From: Streptomyces sp. PTY087I2
GTDB taxonomy: Bacteria; Actinomycetota; Actinomycetes; Streptomycetales; Streptomycetaceae
Direction of reading: 5' to 3'
Assembly: GCF_001687325.1 (NCBI RefSeq)
Contig: NZ_LZRD01000007.1
Coordinates: 104,171-168,170 of the forward strand
Length of the DNA: 64,000 nucleotides
Part shown: positions 27,858 to 38,159 of the stretch, piece after piece
Layout: each line of letters begins with the position of its first letter
Position numbering within the stretch: the first letter of the stretch is position 1
The notes under the pieces: model-generated
What the model was told of the DNA's origin: nothing
Database searches by the model: none
Seen by the model: the letters and a program-made list of their open reading frames with translations, nothing else
Translations under genes and position numbers: made by a program

Positions 27858-28636
27858 CGCCTCCCCAACTGGTCGTCCACCGCGACAAGGAGCTCATGGC
27901 CCAGGCCGCGGCGGCCCGGCTGATCACGAAGATCGTGGACGCCCAGGCCTCCCGGGGCCACGCCTCGGTGGTGCTGACCGGCGGGCGCAACGGCAACGGC
28001 CTGCTGGCCGCGCTCGCCGCCGCGCCCGCCCGGGACGCGGTCGACTGGTCGCGCCTGGACCTGTGGTGGGGCGACGAGCGGTTCCTGCCCGAGGGCGACC
28101 CGGAGCGCAATGTCACCCAGGCCCGCGAGGCGCTGCTCGACGCGGTGCCGCTGGACCCGGCCCGGGTGCACGCGATGCCCGCGTCCGACGGGCCGTACGG
28201 CGACGACGCGGATGCCGCGGCGGCCGGTTACGCCGGTGAACTGGCCGCCGCCGCGGGGCCCGAGGACCACGGCCCGGTGCCCACGTTCGACGTGCTGATG
28301 CTGGGCGTCGGCCCGGACACGCATGTGGCCTCGCTCTTCCCGGAGCTGCCCGCGGTACGGGAGACCGAGCGCACCGTCGTCGGTGTGCACGGGGCGCCCA
28401 AGCCGCCGCCGGTCCGGGTCTCGCTCACGCTGCCCGCGATCCGCGCGGCGCGTGAGGTGTGGCTGCTGGCGGCGGGTGAGGACAAGGCGGAGGCGGCGGC
28501 CATCGCGCTGTCCGGGGCCGGGGAGATCCAGGCCCCGGCGGCGGGCGCGTACGGCCGCAGCCGCACGCTGTGGCTGCTGGACGCGGCGGCGGCCTCGCAA
28601 CTGCCGCGCGCGCTCTACCCTCCGGCCTCTGCCTGA
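27854..28636 (+). CDS. pgl: 6-phosphogluconolactonase, 260 aa
   Basis: DevB-type lactonase with SVVLTGGRNGNGLLAAL, LWWGDERFLPEGDPERN and LGVGPDTHVASLFP motifs. It hydrolyses the product of Zwf. Its GTG start overlaps the opcA stop. Last gene of the pentose-phosphate operon, followed by a terminator. Confidence 0.95.
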   Translation: MTPPQLVVHRDKELMAQAAAARLITKIVDAQASRGHASVVLTGGRNGNGLLAALAAAPARDAVDWSRLDLWWGDERFLPEGDPERNVTQAREALLDAVPLDPARVHAMPASDGPYGDDADAAAAGYAGELAAAAGPEDHGPVPTFDVLMLGVGPDTHVASLFPELPAVRETERTVVGVHGAPKPPPVRVSLTLPAIRAAREVWLLAAGEDKAEAAAIALSGAGEIQAPAAGAYGRSRTLWLLDAAAASQLPRALYPPASA

Positions 28637-28650
28637 GCGTTGACACCCTC

Positions 28651-28691
28651 GAAGGCCCGGCCCGCTTTTTTCCTGAGCGGTCCGGGCCTTC
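28651..28691 (+). terminator. Terminator of the pentose-phosphate operon
   Basis: A 10-bp outer stem (28651-28660 with 28682-28691) encloses a 4-bp inner stem (CCGC/GCGG) and a loop that begins with six T residues. It begins 15 bases after the pgl stop. Confidence 0.85.
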
Positions 28692-28711
28692 GGCGTGAAA
28701 GGCTCGCCCCC

Positions 28712-29074
28712 ATGGTGCATATCGGAACCGTGGTGATGGGCGCGACCGACGTGAGCAGGGCCGCCGCCTTCTGGAAGGCCGCGCTCACGTACACCGAGCG
28801 TGAGCCCGGGACGGACGACTGGGTGGTGCTGGTCCCGGTCGAAGGGCCCGGCGTCGGCGTGGCGTTGGGGCGCTCCACCTCCCCCGTCCAGGAGGTCCCC
28901 CGGGTCCACCTGGACCTCTACTCGGACGAGCAGGAGGCGGAGGTGGAGCGGCTGATCGGGCTCGGGGCGACCAGGGTCGCGTGGGAGCTCTATCCGCCGG
29001 ACCCGGACTTCGTGGTGCTCGCCGACCCCGAGGGCAACCGCTTCTGCGTCATCGACACGACGCACGGGGGCTGA
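28712..29074 (+). CDS. VOC family (glyoxalase/bleomycin-resistance fold) protein, 120 aa
   Basis: A single vicinal-oxygen-chelate module: GTVVMGATDVSRAAAFWKAAL at the start, VHLDLYSDEQEAEV mid-protein and VLADPEGNRFCVID at the end. The conserved His and Glu metal-ligand positions are present. The substrate is unknown; thiol-conjugate lyases and resistance proteins share this fold. An AAGGCT hexamer lies seven bases before the ATG and no ribosome-binding site is seen. Confidence 0.88.
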   Translation: MVHIGTVVMGATDVSRAAAFWKAALTYTEREPGTDDWVVLVPVEGPGVGVALGRSTSPVQEVPRVHLDLYSDEQEAEVERLIGLGATRVAWELYPPDPDFVVLADPEGNRFCVIDTTHGG

Positions 29075-29143
29075 CGGGCCTCAGGCGTCCTTCCGGGAGC
29101 GCTCTGTGGCTGACCGGCCTCAGACGTCCTTCCGGGAACGCTC
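29071..29143. repeat. Duplicated 3' end of the downstream PH-domain gene
   Basis: Two 34-base copies (29071-29104 and 29110-29143) differ at three positions and repeat with a period of 39 bases. Each contains the minus-strand codons for a -RSRKD- C-terminus and its own TGA stop. The inner copy is the real end of the gene at 29120. Confidence 0.85.
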
Positions 29144-30634
29144 CAGGAAGGGTTCCAGCAGCCCCGGGACCGCCTCGGCGGCGAAGGTCAGGCCCTCGGA
29201 CGCGTCGGTGTCGTACGCCGTGTACGCGCCGCCCCCGGCTGCCGTGGTGGCCGTGACGCTCAGCAGGCCGGCCCGGCGCTGGAAGAAGGACTGCTTGACC
29301 GTCCAGCCGATCACCCCGGCCCGTTCCAGCGCTGCCGTGGAGCGGCGGAGCGTACCGGAGCGGGTGACCAGATAGCGGCCGGAGAGCGCGTGGCCGAGGC
29401 CCCGGTACGCGTCCAGGGCGAGCGCCACCGCCACGGGGACGGCCACCACCGCGCAGCCGAGCGCGATCCACAGCAGTACGGGGGTGAGGAGCGCCCCGAG
29501 GAGGGTGAGGAGCAGGACCGGAGCGAGGGCGGCGGCGAGCGACCAGCGCAGTCGGCGGGCCCGGGCGGCGCGGGGGTGCGGGGTGAGCGCCGTGCCGGTC
29601 GGGGTGTCCGTCTCGCGCAGGACGTCGGCGGCGACGGTGTCGGCCCGGGTCCGGGGCGCGGCCGGGAGCAGGGTGTTGTGGTCGGCGTTCCTGGCCTCGT
29701 GGTCCTTGGCCAGGCCGGTGGTGATGGCGTCGAGGCGGGCCGCGCCGAGCAGCCGGACGCCCAGCGGCTCGACCAGGTCGACGCCGCGCAGCCGGGCCTC
29801 CTCGACGGAGATGGACCGGGAGGTGAAGAGCCCGCGCCGCACCCGCAGCGTGCCGCCCGGTTCGCGCTCCAGGCGGTAGTTCCACCACATCTCGATCCAG
29901 AGGCCGAGCGCCCCGACGACACCCGCGACCAGGGCGGCCAGGACCAGGACGACGATCATCCAGAGCAGCGGGGTGTCCCGGAAGCGGTCGCCGACCCACT
30001 CGATGACGTCGCCCTGGGCCCCGACCCAGTCGCTGACCTGCATCACGGCCCCGGCGGCGGCCCCGCCGAGCATGGGGGCGACGAAGGAGACCGGGGCGTA
30101 ACGGATCCAGTGCGGGTCCAGGACGGCCAGTTCGCCCTCGTGGTGGACGCCTGTCGGCGCGGTGGCGGCGCGGTCCAGGAGGAGGCGGCGCAGCCGTTCG
30201 CCCTCGGCGCGGGTGACCGGGTCCAGTTCGAGGGTGGACTCGGAGCCCTGTTCGCCGGTGCCGATCCTGACGGTGACCAGGCCGAGGAGGCGGAGCATCG
30301 GGTTGGCGGTGAGGTCGACCGTACGGATGCGGTCGCGGGCCAGGGAGCGGCGCTTGACGAGGAGGAGGCCGGTGTGGAGGTCGACGTGCTCCTGGCCGAT
30401 GCGGTAGCGGGTGCGGTGCCAGCGGACCCGGTCGGCGCCCGCCGCGACCCCGATGACCAGGACGGCTCCGGCGAGCACCTGGAGCACGGCGACGGGGAGG
30501 CTGGACCAGCGGGTGAGCCCGAGCGTGAGGGGGACGGCGGCGCCCGCGACGACCCCCGCCACGACGAGCGCGGTGACCAGGACCGTACGGGGGTCGAGGC
30601 GGCGCCAGTCGGCGGGCGGGGCGACGGTGCTCAT
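29120..30634 (-). CDS. PH domain-containing membrane protein (YdbT-like), 504 aa
   Basis: It contains three bPH_2-type modules (for example TRYRIGQEHVDLHTGLLLVK, then a RRGLFTSRSISVEEARLRGV region, then a GRYLVTRSGTLRRSTAALER region) separated by pairs of membrane helices. This is the YdbS/YdbT architecture known from Bacillus, where the genes are linked to resistance to self-made or foreign peptides. Its ATG overlaps the stop of the upstream single-PH gene, so the two are made together, downstream of pgi. Confidence 0.88.
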   Translation of the reverse strand: MSTVAPPADWRRLDPRTVLVTALVVAGVVAGAAVPLTLGLTRWSSLPVAVLQVLAGAVLVIGVAAGADRVRWHRTRYRIGQEHVDLHTGLLLVKRRSLARDRIRTVDLTANPMLRLLGLVTVRIGTGEQGSESTLELDPVTRAEGERLRRLLLDRAATAPTGVHHEGELAVLDPHWIRYAPVSFVAPMLGGAAAGAVMQVSDWVGAQGDVIEWVGDRFRDTPLLWMIVVLVLAALVAGVVGALGLWIEMWWNYRLEREPGGTLRVRRGLFTSRSISVEEARLRGVDLVEPLGVRLLGAARLDAITTGLAKDHEARNADHNTLLPAAPRTRADTVAADVLRETDTPTGTALTPHPRAARARRLRWSLAAALAPVLLLTLLGALLTPVLLWIALGCAVVAVPVAVALALDAYRGLGHALSGRYLVTRSGTLRRSTAALERAGVIGWTVKQSFFQRRAGLLSVTATTAAGGGAYTAYDTDASEGLTFAAEAVPGLLEPFLERSRKDV

Positions 30635-31137
30635 GTGGCGTCGCCGGGGGTGTCGCGGGTGATGCGGGTGAGCCGCTCGGCCAGGTCGGCGGCGACCTCG
30701 TGGTCCAGGCCGGCGATCCGTACCGCGCCCTTGGCGGAGGCGGTGGTGACCGTGACGGTGGCGAGCCGGAAGAGCTGCTCCAGCGGGCCCCGTACGGTGT
30801 CCACGGTCTGGATCCGGGACATCGGGGCGATCCGCCACTCCTGCCAGAAGTAGCCGGTGAGGACGTACACCGCGTCCTCGGTGACCTCCCAGCGGTGCGT
30901 ACGGAACCACCACAGGGGGAAGAGGACGGCGGTCGCCGTGCCCGCCGCGGCCAGGACCGCGGCGGTCAGCAGCAGCCAGAAACGGGCCGGCCCGATCAGC
31001 GCGCCCAGCACCGCGAGCGGCACGACGGGCGCGGCGGTCAGCAGCAGCCACTGGGCCCGCCACCAGCCGACGGCGCGCTCGTTCAGCGTGTTGCGCGGCG
31101 GCCGCAGCCGGACCGTCTCCCCCTCCCCCTGCGGCAT
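30631..31137 (-). CDS. PH domain-containing membrane protein (YdbS-like), 168 aa
   Basis: Two N-terminal membrane helices (WLLLTAAPVVPLAVLGALIG, then a second) are followed by one bPH_2 module (THRWEVTEDAVYVLTGYFWQ and SRIQTVDTVRGPLEQLF). It starts four bases after the pgi stop and overlaps the three-PH gene. The start at 31137 (MPQGEGE) is preferred over an ATG at 31224 inside pgi. Confidence 0.88.
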   Translation of the reverse strand: MPQGEGETVRLRPPRNTLNERAVGWWRAQWLLLTAAPVVPLAVLGALIGPARFWLLLTAAVLAAAGTATAVLFPLWWFRTHRWEVTEDAVYVLTGYFWQEWRIAPMSRIQTVDTVRGPLEQLFRLATVTVTTASAKGAVRIAGLDHEVAADLAERLTRITRDTPGDAT

Positions 31138-31141
31138 CGGC

Positions 31142-32800
31142 TCAGCGCCCCCGCAGGGTGCGGTAGGCGTCGACCAGGGCGGCGGTGGAGCTGTCGAGCT
31201 GCCCGGCGTCCGCGCCGCCGTCACCGGTCAGCAGCGGTTCGATCTTCTTGGCGAGGACCTTGCCGAGCTCGACGCCCCACTGGTCGAAGGAGTCGATGTT
31301 CCAGATGGCGCCCTGGACGAAGACCTTGTGCTCGTACAGCGCGATGAGCTGGCCGAGGACCGAGGGGGTCAGCTTGTCGGCGAGGATCGTCGTCGTGGGG
31401 TGGTTGCCCCGGAACGTCTTGTGCGGGACCAGCTCCTCGGGTACGCCCTCCGCGCGGACCTCCTCGGGCGTCTTGCCGAAGGCGAGAGCCTGGGTCTGGG
31501 CGAAGAAGTTGGCCATCAGCAGGTCGTGCTGGGCGATCAGCCCGGGCAGCAGGTCGTGGACCGGGGCGGCGAAGCCGATGAAGTCCGCCGGGACGAGCTT
31601 GGTGCCCTGGTGGATCAACTGGTAGTAGGCGTGCTGCCCGTTGGTGCCGGGCGTGCCCCAGACGACCGGGCCGGTCTGCCAGTCGACGCGGTCGCCCTCG
31701 CGGTCGACGGACTTGCCGTTGGACTCCATGTCGAGCTGCTGGAGGTACGCGGTGAACTTGGACAGGTAGTGGCTGTAGGGCAGCACCGCGTGCGACTGGG
31801 CGTCGAAGAAGTTGCCGTACCAGACGCCGAGGAGGCCCAGCAGGAGCGGGGCGTTCTCCTCGGCGGGGGCGGTGCGGAAGTGCTCGTCGACGAGGTGGAA
31901 ACCGTCGAGCATCTCGCGGAAGCGGTCCGGGCCGATGGCGACCATCAGCGAGAGGCCGATCGCGGAGTCGTAGCTGTAGCGGCCGCCGACCCAGTCCCAG
32001 AACTCGAACATGTTGGCCGTGTCGATGCCGAACTCTTCGACCTTCTCGGCGTTGGTCGACAGCGCCACGAAGTGCTTCGCGACCGCGTCCTGACCGGCCC
32101 TCAGCTCGGTCAGCAGCCAGTCCCGGGCGGAGGTGGCGTTGGTGATGGTCTCGATCGTCGTGAACGTCTTCGAGGCGATGACGAACAGCGTCTCGGCCGG
32201 GTCGAGGTCGCGGACGGCCTCGTGGAGGTCGGCGCCGTCGACGTTGGAGACGAAGCGGAGGGTGAGGTCGCGGTCCGTGAAGGAGCGCAGCACCTCGTAC
32301 GCCATGGCGGGGCCGAGGTCGGAGCCGCCGATGCCGATGTTGACGATGTTCTTGACGGGCTTGCCGGTGTGGCCGGTCCACTGCCCGGAGCGGACCTGGT
32401 CGGCGAAGGCGGCCATCTTGTCCAGGACGGCGTGCACCGCGGGCACGACGTTCTCTCCGTCGACCTCGATGACCGCGTCGCGCGGGGCACGGAGCGCGGT
32501 GTGCAGGACCGCCCGGTCCTCGGTGGTGTTGATCTTCTCGCCGCGGAACATCGCGTCCCGCAGCTCCGCGACGCCGGTGGCGGCGGCGAGCTCGCGCAGC
32601 AGGCGCAGCGTCTCGTCGGTGACCAGGTGCTTGGAGTAGTCGAGGTGGAGGTCGCCGACCCGCAGAGTGTAGGCGGTGCCCCGCTCCGGCTGCCGCGCGA
32701 ACAGCTCGCGCAGCCGGGGTGCGCCGAGCTCCTCACGGTGCTTGGCGAGAGCCGTCCACTCGGGTGTCTGGTTGAGCTTGGTTCGGCTTGCTGCGTTCAT
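31142..32800 (-). CDS. pgi: Glucose-6-phosphate isomerase, 552 aa
   Basis: Full-length enzyme with [29 protein letters not shown] and a C-terminal [14 protein letters not shown] signature. It interconverts glucose-6-P and fructose-6-P and links the pentose-phosphate operon to the glycolytic genes downstream in the window. It is cotranscribed with two PH-domain genes. No strong ribosome-binding site precedes the ATG. Confidence 0.96.
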   Translation of the reverse strand: MNAASRTKLNQTPEWTALAKHREELGAPRLRELFARQPERGTAYTLRVGDLHLDYSKHLVTDETLRLLRELAAATGVAELRDAMFRGEKINTTEDRAVLHTALRAPRDAVIEVDGENVVPAVHAVLDKMAAFADQVRSGQWTGHTGKPVKNIVNIGIGGSDLGPAMAYEVLRSFTDRDLTLRFVSNVDGADLHEAVRDLDPAETLFVIASKTFTTIETITNATSARDWLLTELRAGQDAVAKHFVALSTNAEKVEEFGIDTANMFEFWDWVGGRYSYDSAIGLSLMVAIGPDRFREMLDGFHLVDEHFRTAPAEENAPLLLGLLGVWYGNFFDAQSHAVLPYSHYLSKFTAYLQQLDMESNGKSVDREGDRVDWQTGPVVWGTPGTNGQHAYYQLIHQGTKLVPADFIGFAAPVHDLLPGLIAQHDLLMANFFAQTQALAFGKTPEEVRAEGVPEELVPHKTFRGNHPTTTILADKLTPSVLGQLIALYEHKVFVQGAIWNIDSFDQWGVELGKVLAKKIEPLLTGDGGADAGQLDSSTAALVDAYRTLRGR

Positions 32801-32912
32801 CCGGGATATCAGCCCACTTCTTACTCGTCATCAGCATCCCCGCTGCCCCTCCAACCTAATTGATCGTGGAGGCCGACGGCGTGGAGCGGGACAGTGGCGC
32901 GGGAACGCGATA

Positions 32913-32941
32913 CGGCCGGACACCCGTGGGGTGTCCGGCCG
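32913..32941 (-). terminator. Hairpin terminator after the RbpA-family gene
   Basis: A perfect 13-bp stem (32913-32925 with 32929-32941) with a GTG loop lies 41 bases after the stop. Confidence 0.9.
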
Positions 32942-32982
32942 GTGAACGACTGGGGTTTCCGTGGAGCTGTGCGGGGAGATGG

Positions 32983-33318
32983 TCAGATCTCGCCGCGGAG
33001 TTTGGCCAGTGCCTCGGCGAGGATCGCCTCGCCGTCCTCGTCGCTGCGCCGCTCGCGTACGTACGCGAGGTGCGTCTTGTACGGCTCGGTGCGGGGCGGG
33101 TCGGGCGGGCTGTCCTTGTCCTGGCCGGCCGGGAAGCCGCAGCGCGGGCAGTCCCAGGTGTCCGGCACCTGCGCGTCATGGGCGAAGCTCGGCTGCGTCT
33201 CGTGCCCGTTCGAGCACCAGAAGGAGATGCGGAGGCGCGGCGCCGACTCGCCCCGCTCGGCCTCCCCCATCGGCCCCGCTCCGACCCGGCTTCCCCGGAT
33301 CGCGTTGCCACTTGCCAC
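32983..33318 (-). CDS. RbpA-family RNA polymerase-binding protein, 111 aa
   Basis: RbpA-like layout: N-terminal tail with AIRGSRVG, a central zinc-ribbon-like core (C35 and H39 in FWCSNGHE; C57 and C60 in WDCPRCGF), and the sigma-interaction helices PPRTEPYKTHLAYVRERRSD through EALAKLRGEI. RbpA binds sigma factors and stabilises the open complex. Compared with the main S. coelicolor RbpA as I remember it, this one is shorter and divergent (HLAYVRERRS rather than HWDMLMERRT), so it is probably a second paralogue (RbpB-like). The GTG has GGGAG upstream. Confidence 0.87.
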   Translation of the reverse strand: MASGNAIRGSRVGAGPMGEAERGESAPRLRISFWCSNGHETQPSFAHDAQVPDTWDCPRCGFPAGQDKDSPPDPPRTEPYKTHLAYVRERRSDEDGEAILAEALAKLRGEI

Positions 33319-33429
33319 GGTCGTAACTCCCTGCGTGATGGTGCTCGAAGGATGCCTCAGTCTACGTAAGGCCCAACGTGCGTCCAGTGGAAGGAGTTAC
33401 ACCGTTACCGGAATCGCGGAACGGGTCGT

Positions 33430-33663
33430 TCAGTCGAGCTTGATGAGCAGACCGAGGACGACGATGCAGGCGAACCAGACCAGACCTACCACCACGGTGA
33501 TCCGGTCGAGGTTACGCTCGGCGACCGAGGAGCCACCGACGGAGGACTGCATTCCGCCACCGAACATGTCGGAGAGGCCGCCGCCCTTGCCCTTGTGCAT
33601 GAGCACCAGCAGCATCAGCAGCAGGCTGAAGACGATCAGGGCGATCTGGAACGCCAGAATCAC
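33430..33663 (-). CDS. secG: Protein translocase subunit SecG, 77 aa
   Basis: Two membrane helices (residues 3-22 and 54-74) flank the conserved SecG loop HKGKGGGLSDMFGGG. It is part of the SecYEG channel in the cell membrane. The GTG at 33663 has AGGGA upstream. It lies after tpiA in a gap-pgk-tpiA-secG order typical of Gram-positive bacteria. Confidence 0.95.
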   Translation of the reverse strand: MILAFQIALIVFSLLLMLLVLMHKGKGGGLSDMFGGGMQSSVGGSSVAERNLDRITVVVGLVWFACIVVLGLLIKLD

Positions 33664-33710
33664 GGCTGGTCCCTACTTTCCGGATTTCTCGAATACTGCC
33701 TGTACGTACA

Positions 33711-33747
33711 GCGGGGGCCGGAGGGTGACCACCCCCTCGGCCCCCGC
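33711..33747 (-). terminator. Hairpin after tpiA
   Basis: A 10-bp perfect outer stem (33711-33720 with 33738-33747) continues as a GC-rich imperfect inner stem. It lies between the tpiA stop and the secG start and may only partly terminate. Confidence 0.75.
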
Positions 33748-33778
33748 AAGGGTACGACGGATCGGCGCTACCGCATAC

Positions 33779-34555
33779 TCACTGGTCGCGGAAGCGGACG
33801 ATCTTGACGAACTCGTCGGCGTCCAGTGCGGCGCCGCCGATGAGGGCGCCGTCGACGTCGGGCTGCGCCATGATGGCGGCGACGTTGCCGGACTTGACGG
33901 AGCCGCCGTACTGGATGCGGACGGCGTCGGCCAGCTCCTGCGAGTACAGCTCGGCAAGACGGCCACGGATCGCGCCGCAGACCTCCTGGGCGTCCTCGGG
34001 GGTGGCGACCTCGCCGGTCCCGATGGCCCAGACCGGCTCGTAGGCGATGACGATGGTCTCGGCCTGCTCGGCCGGGATGTCCTTCAGGGCGCCGTCGAGC
34101 TGCGCGAGGGTGTAGGAGACCTGGTCACCGGCCTTGCGGATGTCCAGGCCCTCGCCGACGCAGAGGATCGGGGTCAGACCGTGCTTGAAGGCGGCCTTCA
34201 CCTTCGCGTTGCAGATCTCGTCGCTCTCGCCGTGGTACTGGCGGCGCTCGCTGTGGCCGACGGCCACGTAGGTGCAGCGCAGCTTGGCGAGCATGGGGCC
34301 GGAGATCTCACCGGTGTACGCGCCGGAGTCGTGCGCCGAGATGTCCTGGGCGCCGTACTTGATCTTCAGCTTGTCGCCGTCGACGAGGGTCTGCACGGAG
34401 CGCAGGTCGGTGAAGGGCGCCAGGACGGCGACCTCGACGTCCTCGTAGTCCTTGTCGGTCAGCGCGAAGGAGAGCTTCTGGACGTGGGCGATGGCCTCGA
34501 GGTGGTTGAGGTTCATCTTCCAGTTGCCCGCCATCAGCGGGGTGCGGGTGGTCAT
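33779..34555 (-). CDS. tpiA: Triose-phosphate isomerase, 258 aa
   Basis: Catalytic residues are visible: Lys in AGNWKMN, His in VGHSERR and Glu in [13 protein letters not shown]. It interconverts dihydroxyacetone phosphate and glyceraldehyde-3-P. It starts six bases after the pgk stop and is cotranscribed with it. Confidence 0.97.
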   Translation of the reverse strand: MTTRTPLMAGNWKMNLNHLEAIAHVQKLSFALTDKDYEDVEVAVLAPFTDLRSVQTLVDGDKLKIKYGAQDISAHDSGAYTGEISGPMLAKLRCTYVAVGHSERRQYHGESDEICNAKVKAAFKHGLTPILCVGEGLDIRKAGDQVSYTLAQLDGALKDIPAEQAETIVIAYEPVWAIGTGEVATPEDAQEVCGAIRGRLAELYSQELADAVRIQYGGSVKSGNVAAIMAQPDVDGALIGGAALDADEFVKIVRFRDQ

Positions 34556-34561
34556 GAAAGG

Positions 34562-35773
34562 TCAGTCCTCCAGTGCGGCGAGCCCGGGAAGCGTCTTGCC
34601 CTCGAGGTATTCGAGGCTCGCGCCGCCACCGGTCGAAATATGTCCGAAAGCATTCTCGTCGAAGCCCAGGATGCGGACGGCCGCGGCGGAGTCGCCACCG
34701 CCGACGACGCTGAAGGCCGGGGAGTCGACGAGCGCCTGGGCGACCGCGCGGGTGCCGTCGGCGAAGTCGGGGTGCTCGAAGACGCCCATCGGGCCGTTCC
34801 AGAAGACGGTGGCCGCGTCGGCGAGCTTCGATGCGTAGAGCTTGTTGGTCTCGGGCCCGTTGTCCAGCCCCATCTGGCCGGCCGGCATGGCGTCGGCGGC
34901 GACGGTGGTGGGGTGGGCCGGGGCCTTGGTCTTCAGGTCGGGGAAGGCGGGGGCGACGACGACGTCGACGGGGAGGACGAACTCCACGCCCTTCTCCTCG
35001 GCCCGGCGCAGGTACTCCCGCACGGCGGGGATCTGGTCCTCCTGGAGCAGCGAGCTGCCGACCTCGTAGCCCTTGGCCTTGAGGAAGGTGTACGCCATGC
35101 CGCCGCCGATGAGGATGCGGTCGGCCCGCTCCAGCAGGTGGTCGATGACGCCGAGCTTGTCGGAGACCTTGGCGCCGCCGAGGACGACCGCGTACGGGCG
35201 CTGGACGTCGGTGGTGAGCTTCTTCAGGACGCCGACCTCGGTGGCGATGAGGTAGCCCGCGTAGTGCGGCAGCCGGGCCGGGAGGTCGAAGACCGAGGCG
35301 TGCTTGCGGTGTACGGCTCCGAAGCCGTCGCCCACGTAGACGTCGGCGAGCTCGGCCAGCTGGTCGGCGAAGGCGCCGCGCTCGGCGTCGTCCTTGGAGG
35401 TCTCGCCAGGGTTGAAGCGCAGGTTCTCGATGACGGCGACCTGGCCGTCGGCGAGGCCGGCGACCGTGGCGCGGGCGGACTCGCCGACCGTGTCGGTGGC
35501 GAAGGCGACGTCGGCGCCGAGGAGTTCGCCCAGGCGCGCGGCGGCGGGCGCCAGCGAGAACGCCGGGTCCGGGGCGCCCTTGGGGCGGCCGAGGTGCGAG
35601 GCGACGACGACGCGCGCGCCGGCCTCGGCGAGCTTGGCGACCGTCGGGAGGACGGCGCGGATGCGGCCGTCGTCGGTGATCGTGGTGCCGTCGAGCGGCA
35701 CATTGAGGTCGGCGCGGACGAATACCCGCTTGCCCGCGACCCCTTCGGCGAGAAGTTCGTCGATCGTCTTCAT
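34562..35773 (-). CDS. pgk: Phosphoglycerate kinase, 403 aa
   Basis: Family features [21 protein letters not shown] and the C-terminal nucleotide-binding [10 protein letters not shown] are intact. It makes ATP from 1,3-bisphosphoglycerate. The ATG at 35773 has GGAAG upstream. A strong hairpin separates it from gap, so pgk-tpiA probably has its own promoter or receives attenuated readthrough. Confidence 0.97.
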   Translation of the reverse strand: MKTIDELLAEGVAGKRVFVRADLNVPLDGTTITDDGRIRAVLPTVAKLAEAGARVVVASHLGRPKGAPDPAFSLAPAAARLGELLGADVAFATDTVGESARATVAGLADGQVAVIENLRFNPGETSKDDAERGAFADQLAELADVYVGDGFGAVHRKHASVFDLPARLPHYAGYLIATEVGVLKKLTTDVQRPYAVVLGGAKVSDKLGVIDHLLERADRILIGGGMAYTFLKAKGYEVGSSLLQEDQIPAVREYLRRAEEKGVEFVLPVDVVVAPAFPDLKTKAPAHPTTVAADAMPAGQMGLDNGPETNKLYASKLADAATVFWNGPMGVFEHPDFADGTRAVAQALVDSPAFSVVGGGDSAAAVRILGFDENAFGHISTGGGASLEYLEGKTLPGLAALED

Positions 35774-35818
35774 CTGGTCTTCCGTTACTCCTTGCAAGGA
35801 CGGATGAACATGCTAAGA

Positions 35819-35852
35819 GGCTCGACCGGCGCGTCGTTGCGCCGGTCGAGCC
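35819..35852 (-). terminator. Hairpin between gap and pgk
   Basis: A perfect 14-bp stem (35819-35832 with 35839-35852) with a 6-base loop lies 35 bases after the gap stop. Placed inside a gap-pgk-tpiA run, it would uncouple their expression. Confidence 0.88.
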
Positions 35853-35887
35853 CCTAGCTCACATCGTTGTGCCTGCCGACCCGAGGA

Positions 35888-36913
<1,026 letters not shown>

Positions 36914-37040
36914 TTAGGTACGCCGGTTTTCGACGCCGGCGAGTTGTATAGGGATGTCCCCGACCGCTTCCGACCCTACCTCTCCACGAGCCGGGGAGTG
37001 ACATCGAGAGGGCCCCTACGCGCCACCGGATACGGCGGAA

Positions 37041-37071
37041 GGCCCGTACTCGCCAGTAGGGAGTACGGACC
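37041..37071. repeat. Inverted repeat in the gap leader region
   Basis: An 11-bp stem with one mismatch (37041-37051 with 37061-37071) has CGTACTC/GAGTACG at its core. It lies about 145-170 bases upstream of gap, next to the triple-hairpin array. Confidence 0.6.
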
Positions 37072-37084
37072 TCCGTTTCGCCTG

Positions 37085-37147
37085 CCGGGACGTGGGTCCC
37101 GGTGCCCCGGGACCGAGGTCCCGGGCGGTTCGGGACCAACGTCCCCC
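37085..37147. repeat. Three tandem hairpins (about 22-bp period) between whiA and gap
   Basis: Three successive units of CCGGGAC-N4-GTCCCGG form: 37085-37102 (loop GTGG), 37107-37124 (loop CGAG) and a decayed third at 37131-37146 (GGGAC-CCAAC-GTCCC type). All have four-base loops. Because the arms are interchangeable, alternative pairing between neighbours (for example 37095-37102 with 37107-37114) is also possible. They lie 23 bases beyond the whiA stop and could terminate whiA or stabilise its 3' end. Confidence 0.8.
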
Positions 37148-37169
37148 GCCCGCCGCCGAGTCGGCCGGT

Positions 37170-38159
37170 TCAGCCGACCAGGCCGTCGGCGAGCTCCTCG
37201 CTGAGGGTCGCCTCGGTCCCCGGGATGCCCAGGTCCTGGGCCCGCTTGTCGGCCATCGCGAGCAGCCGGCGGATCCGGCCGGCGACCGCGTCCTTGGTCA
37301 GCGGCGGGTCGGCGAGCGCGCCCAGCTCCTCCAGGGAGGCCTGCTTGTGCTCCATGCGCAGCCGTCCCGCGGCGGCGAGGTGCTCGGGGACCTCCTCGCC
37401 GAGGATCTCCAGCGCGCGGCCCACCCGGGCCCCGGCGGCGACCGCGGCGCGGGCCGAGCGGCGCAGGTTCGCGTCGTCGAAGTTGGCGAGCCGGTTGGCG
37501 GTGGCGCGGACCTCGCGCCGCATCCGCCGCTCCTCCCAGGCGAGCACCGCGTCATGGGCGCCGAGCCGGGTCAGCAGGGCGCCGATCGCGTCGCCGTCGC
37601 GGACGACGACGCGGTCCACGCCGCGCACCTCGCGGGCCTTGGCGGCGATGGAGAGCCGGCGGGCCGCGCCGACCAGGGCGAGGGCCGCCTCGGGGCCCGG
37701 GCAGGTGACCTCCAGGGAGGAGGAGCGGCCGGGCTCGGTGAGCGAGCCGTGGGCGAGGAAGGCGCCGCGCCAGGCCGCCTCGGCGTCGCAGGTGGCCCCC
37801 GAGACCACCTGCGGGGGCAGCCCGCGGATCGGCCGGCCGCGGCCGTCGACCAGACCGGTCTGGCGGGCCAGCTGGTCGCCGCCCGCCACCACGCGGACGA
37901 CATAGCGCGAGCCGCGCCGCAGTCCGCCCGGGGCCATCACGATCAGCTCCGAGCTGTGCCCGAAGATCTCCAGGATGTCGCGCTTGAGGCGGCGGGCGGC
38001 GTTGCCGGTGTCCAGCTCCGCCTCGATCACAATGCGGCCGCTCACCAGGTGCAGCCCGCCCGCGAACCGAAGAATCGCCGAGACCTCTGCTTTCCGGCAG
38101 CAGGTCCGGGTGACGGGAAGATGAGAGATTTCGTTCTTCACCGCTGGCGTCATCGCCAT
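37170..38159 (-). CDS. whiA: Sporulation regulator WhiA, 329 aa
   Basis: It has the N-terminal LAGLIDADG-homing-endonuclease-like fold ([40 protein letters not shown]) and C-terminal helix-turn-helix ([20 protein letters not shown]). WhiA works with WhiB to start sporulation septation in Streptomyces and is widespread in Gram-positive bacteria. Its start lies inside the end of yvcK (10-base overlap), so the two are translationally coupled. Confidence 0.97.
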   Translation of the reverse strand: MAMTPAVKNEISHLPVTRTCCRKAEVSAILRFAGGLHLVSGRIVIEAELDTGNAARRLKRDILEIFGHSSELIVMAPGGLRRGSRYVVRVVAGGDQLARQTGLVDGRGRPIRGLPPQVVSGATCDAEAAWRGAFLAHGSLTEPGRSSSLEVTCPGPEAALALVGAARRLSIAAKAREVRGVDRVVVRDGDAIGALLTRLGAHDAVLAWEERRMRREVRATANRLANFDDANLRRSARAAVAAGARVGRALEILGEEVPEHLAAAGRLRMEHKQASLEELGALADPPLTKDAVAGRIRRLLAMADKRAQDLGIPGTEATLSEELADGLVG

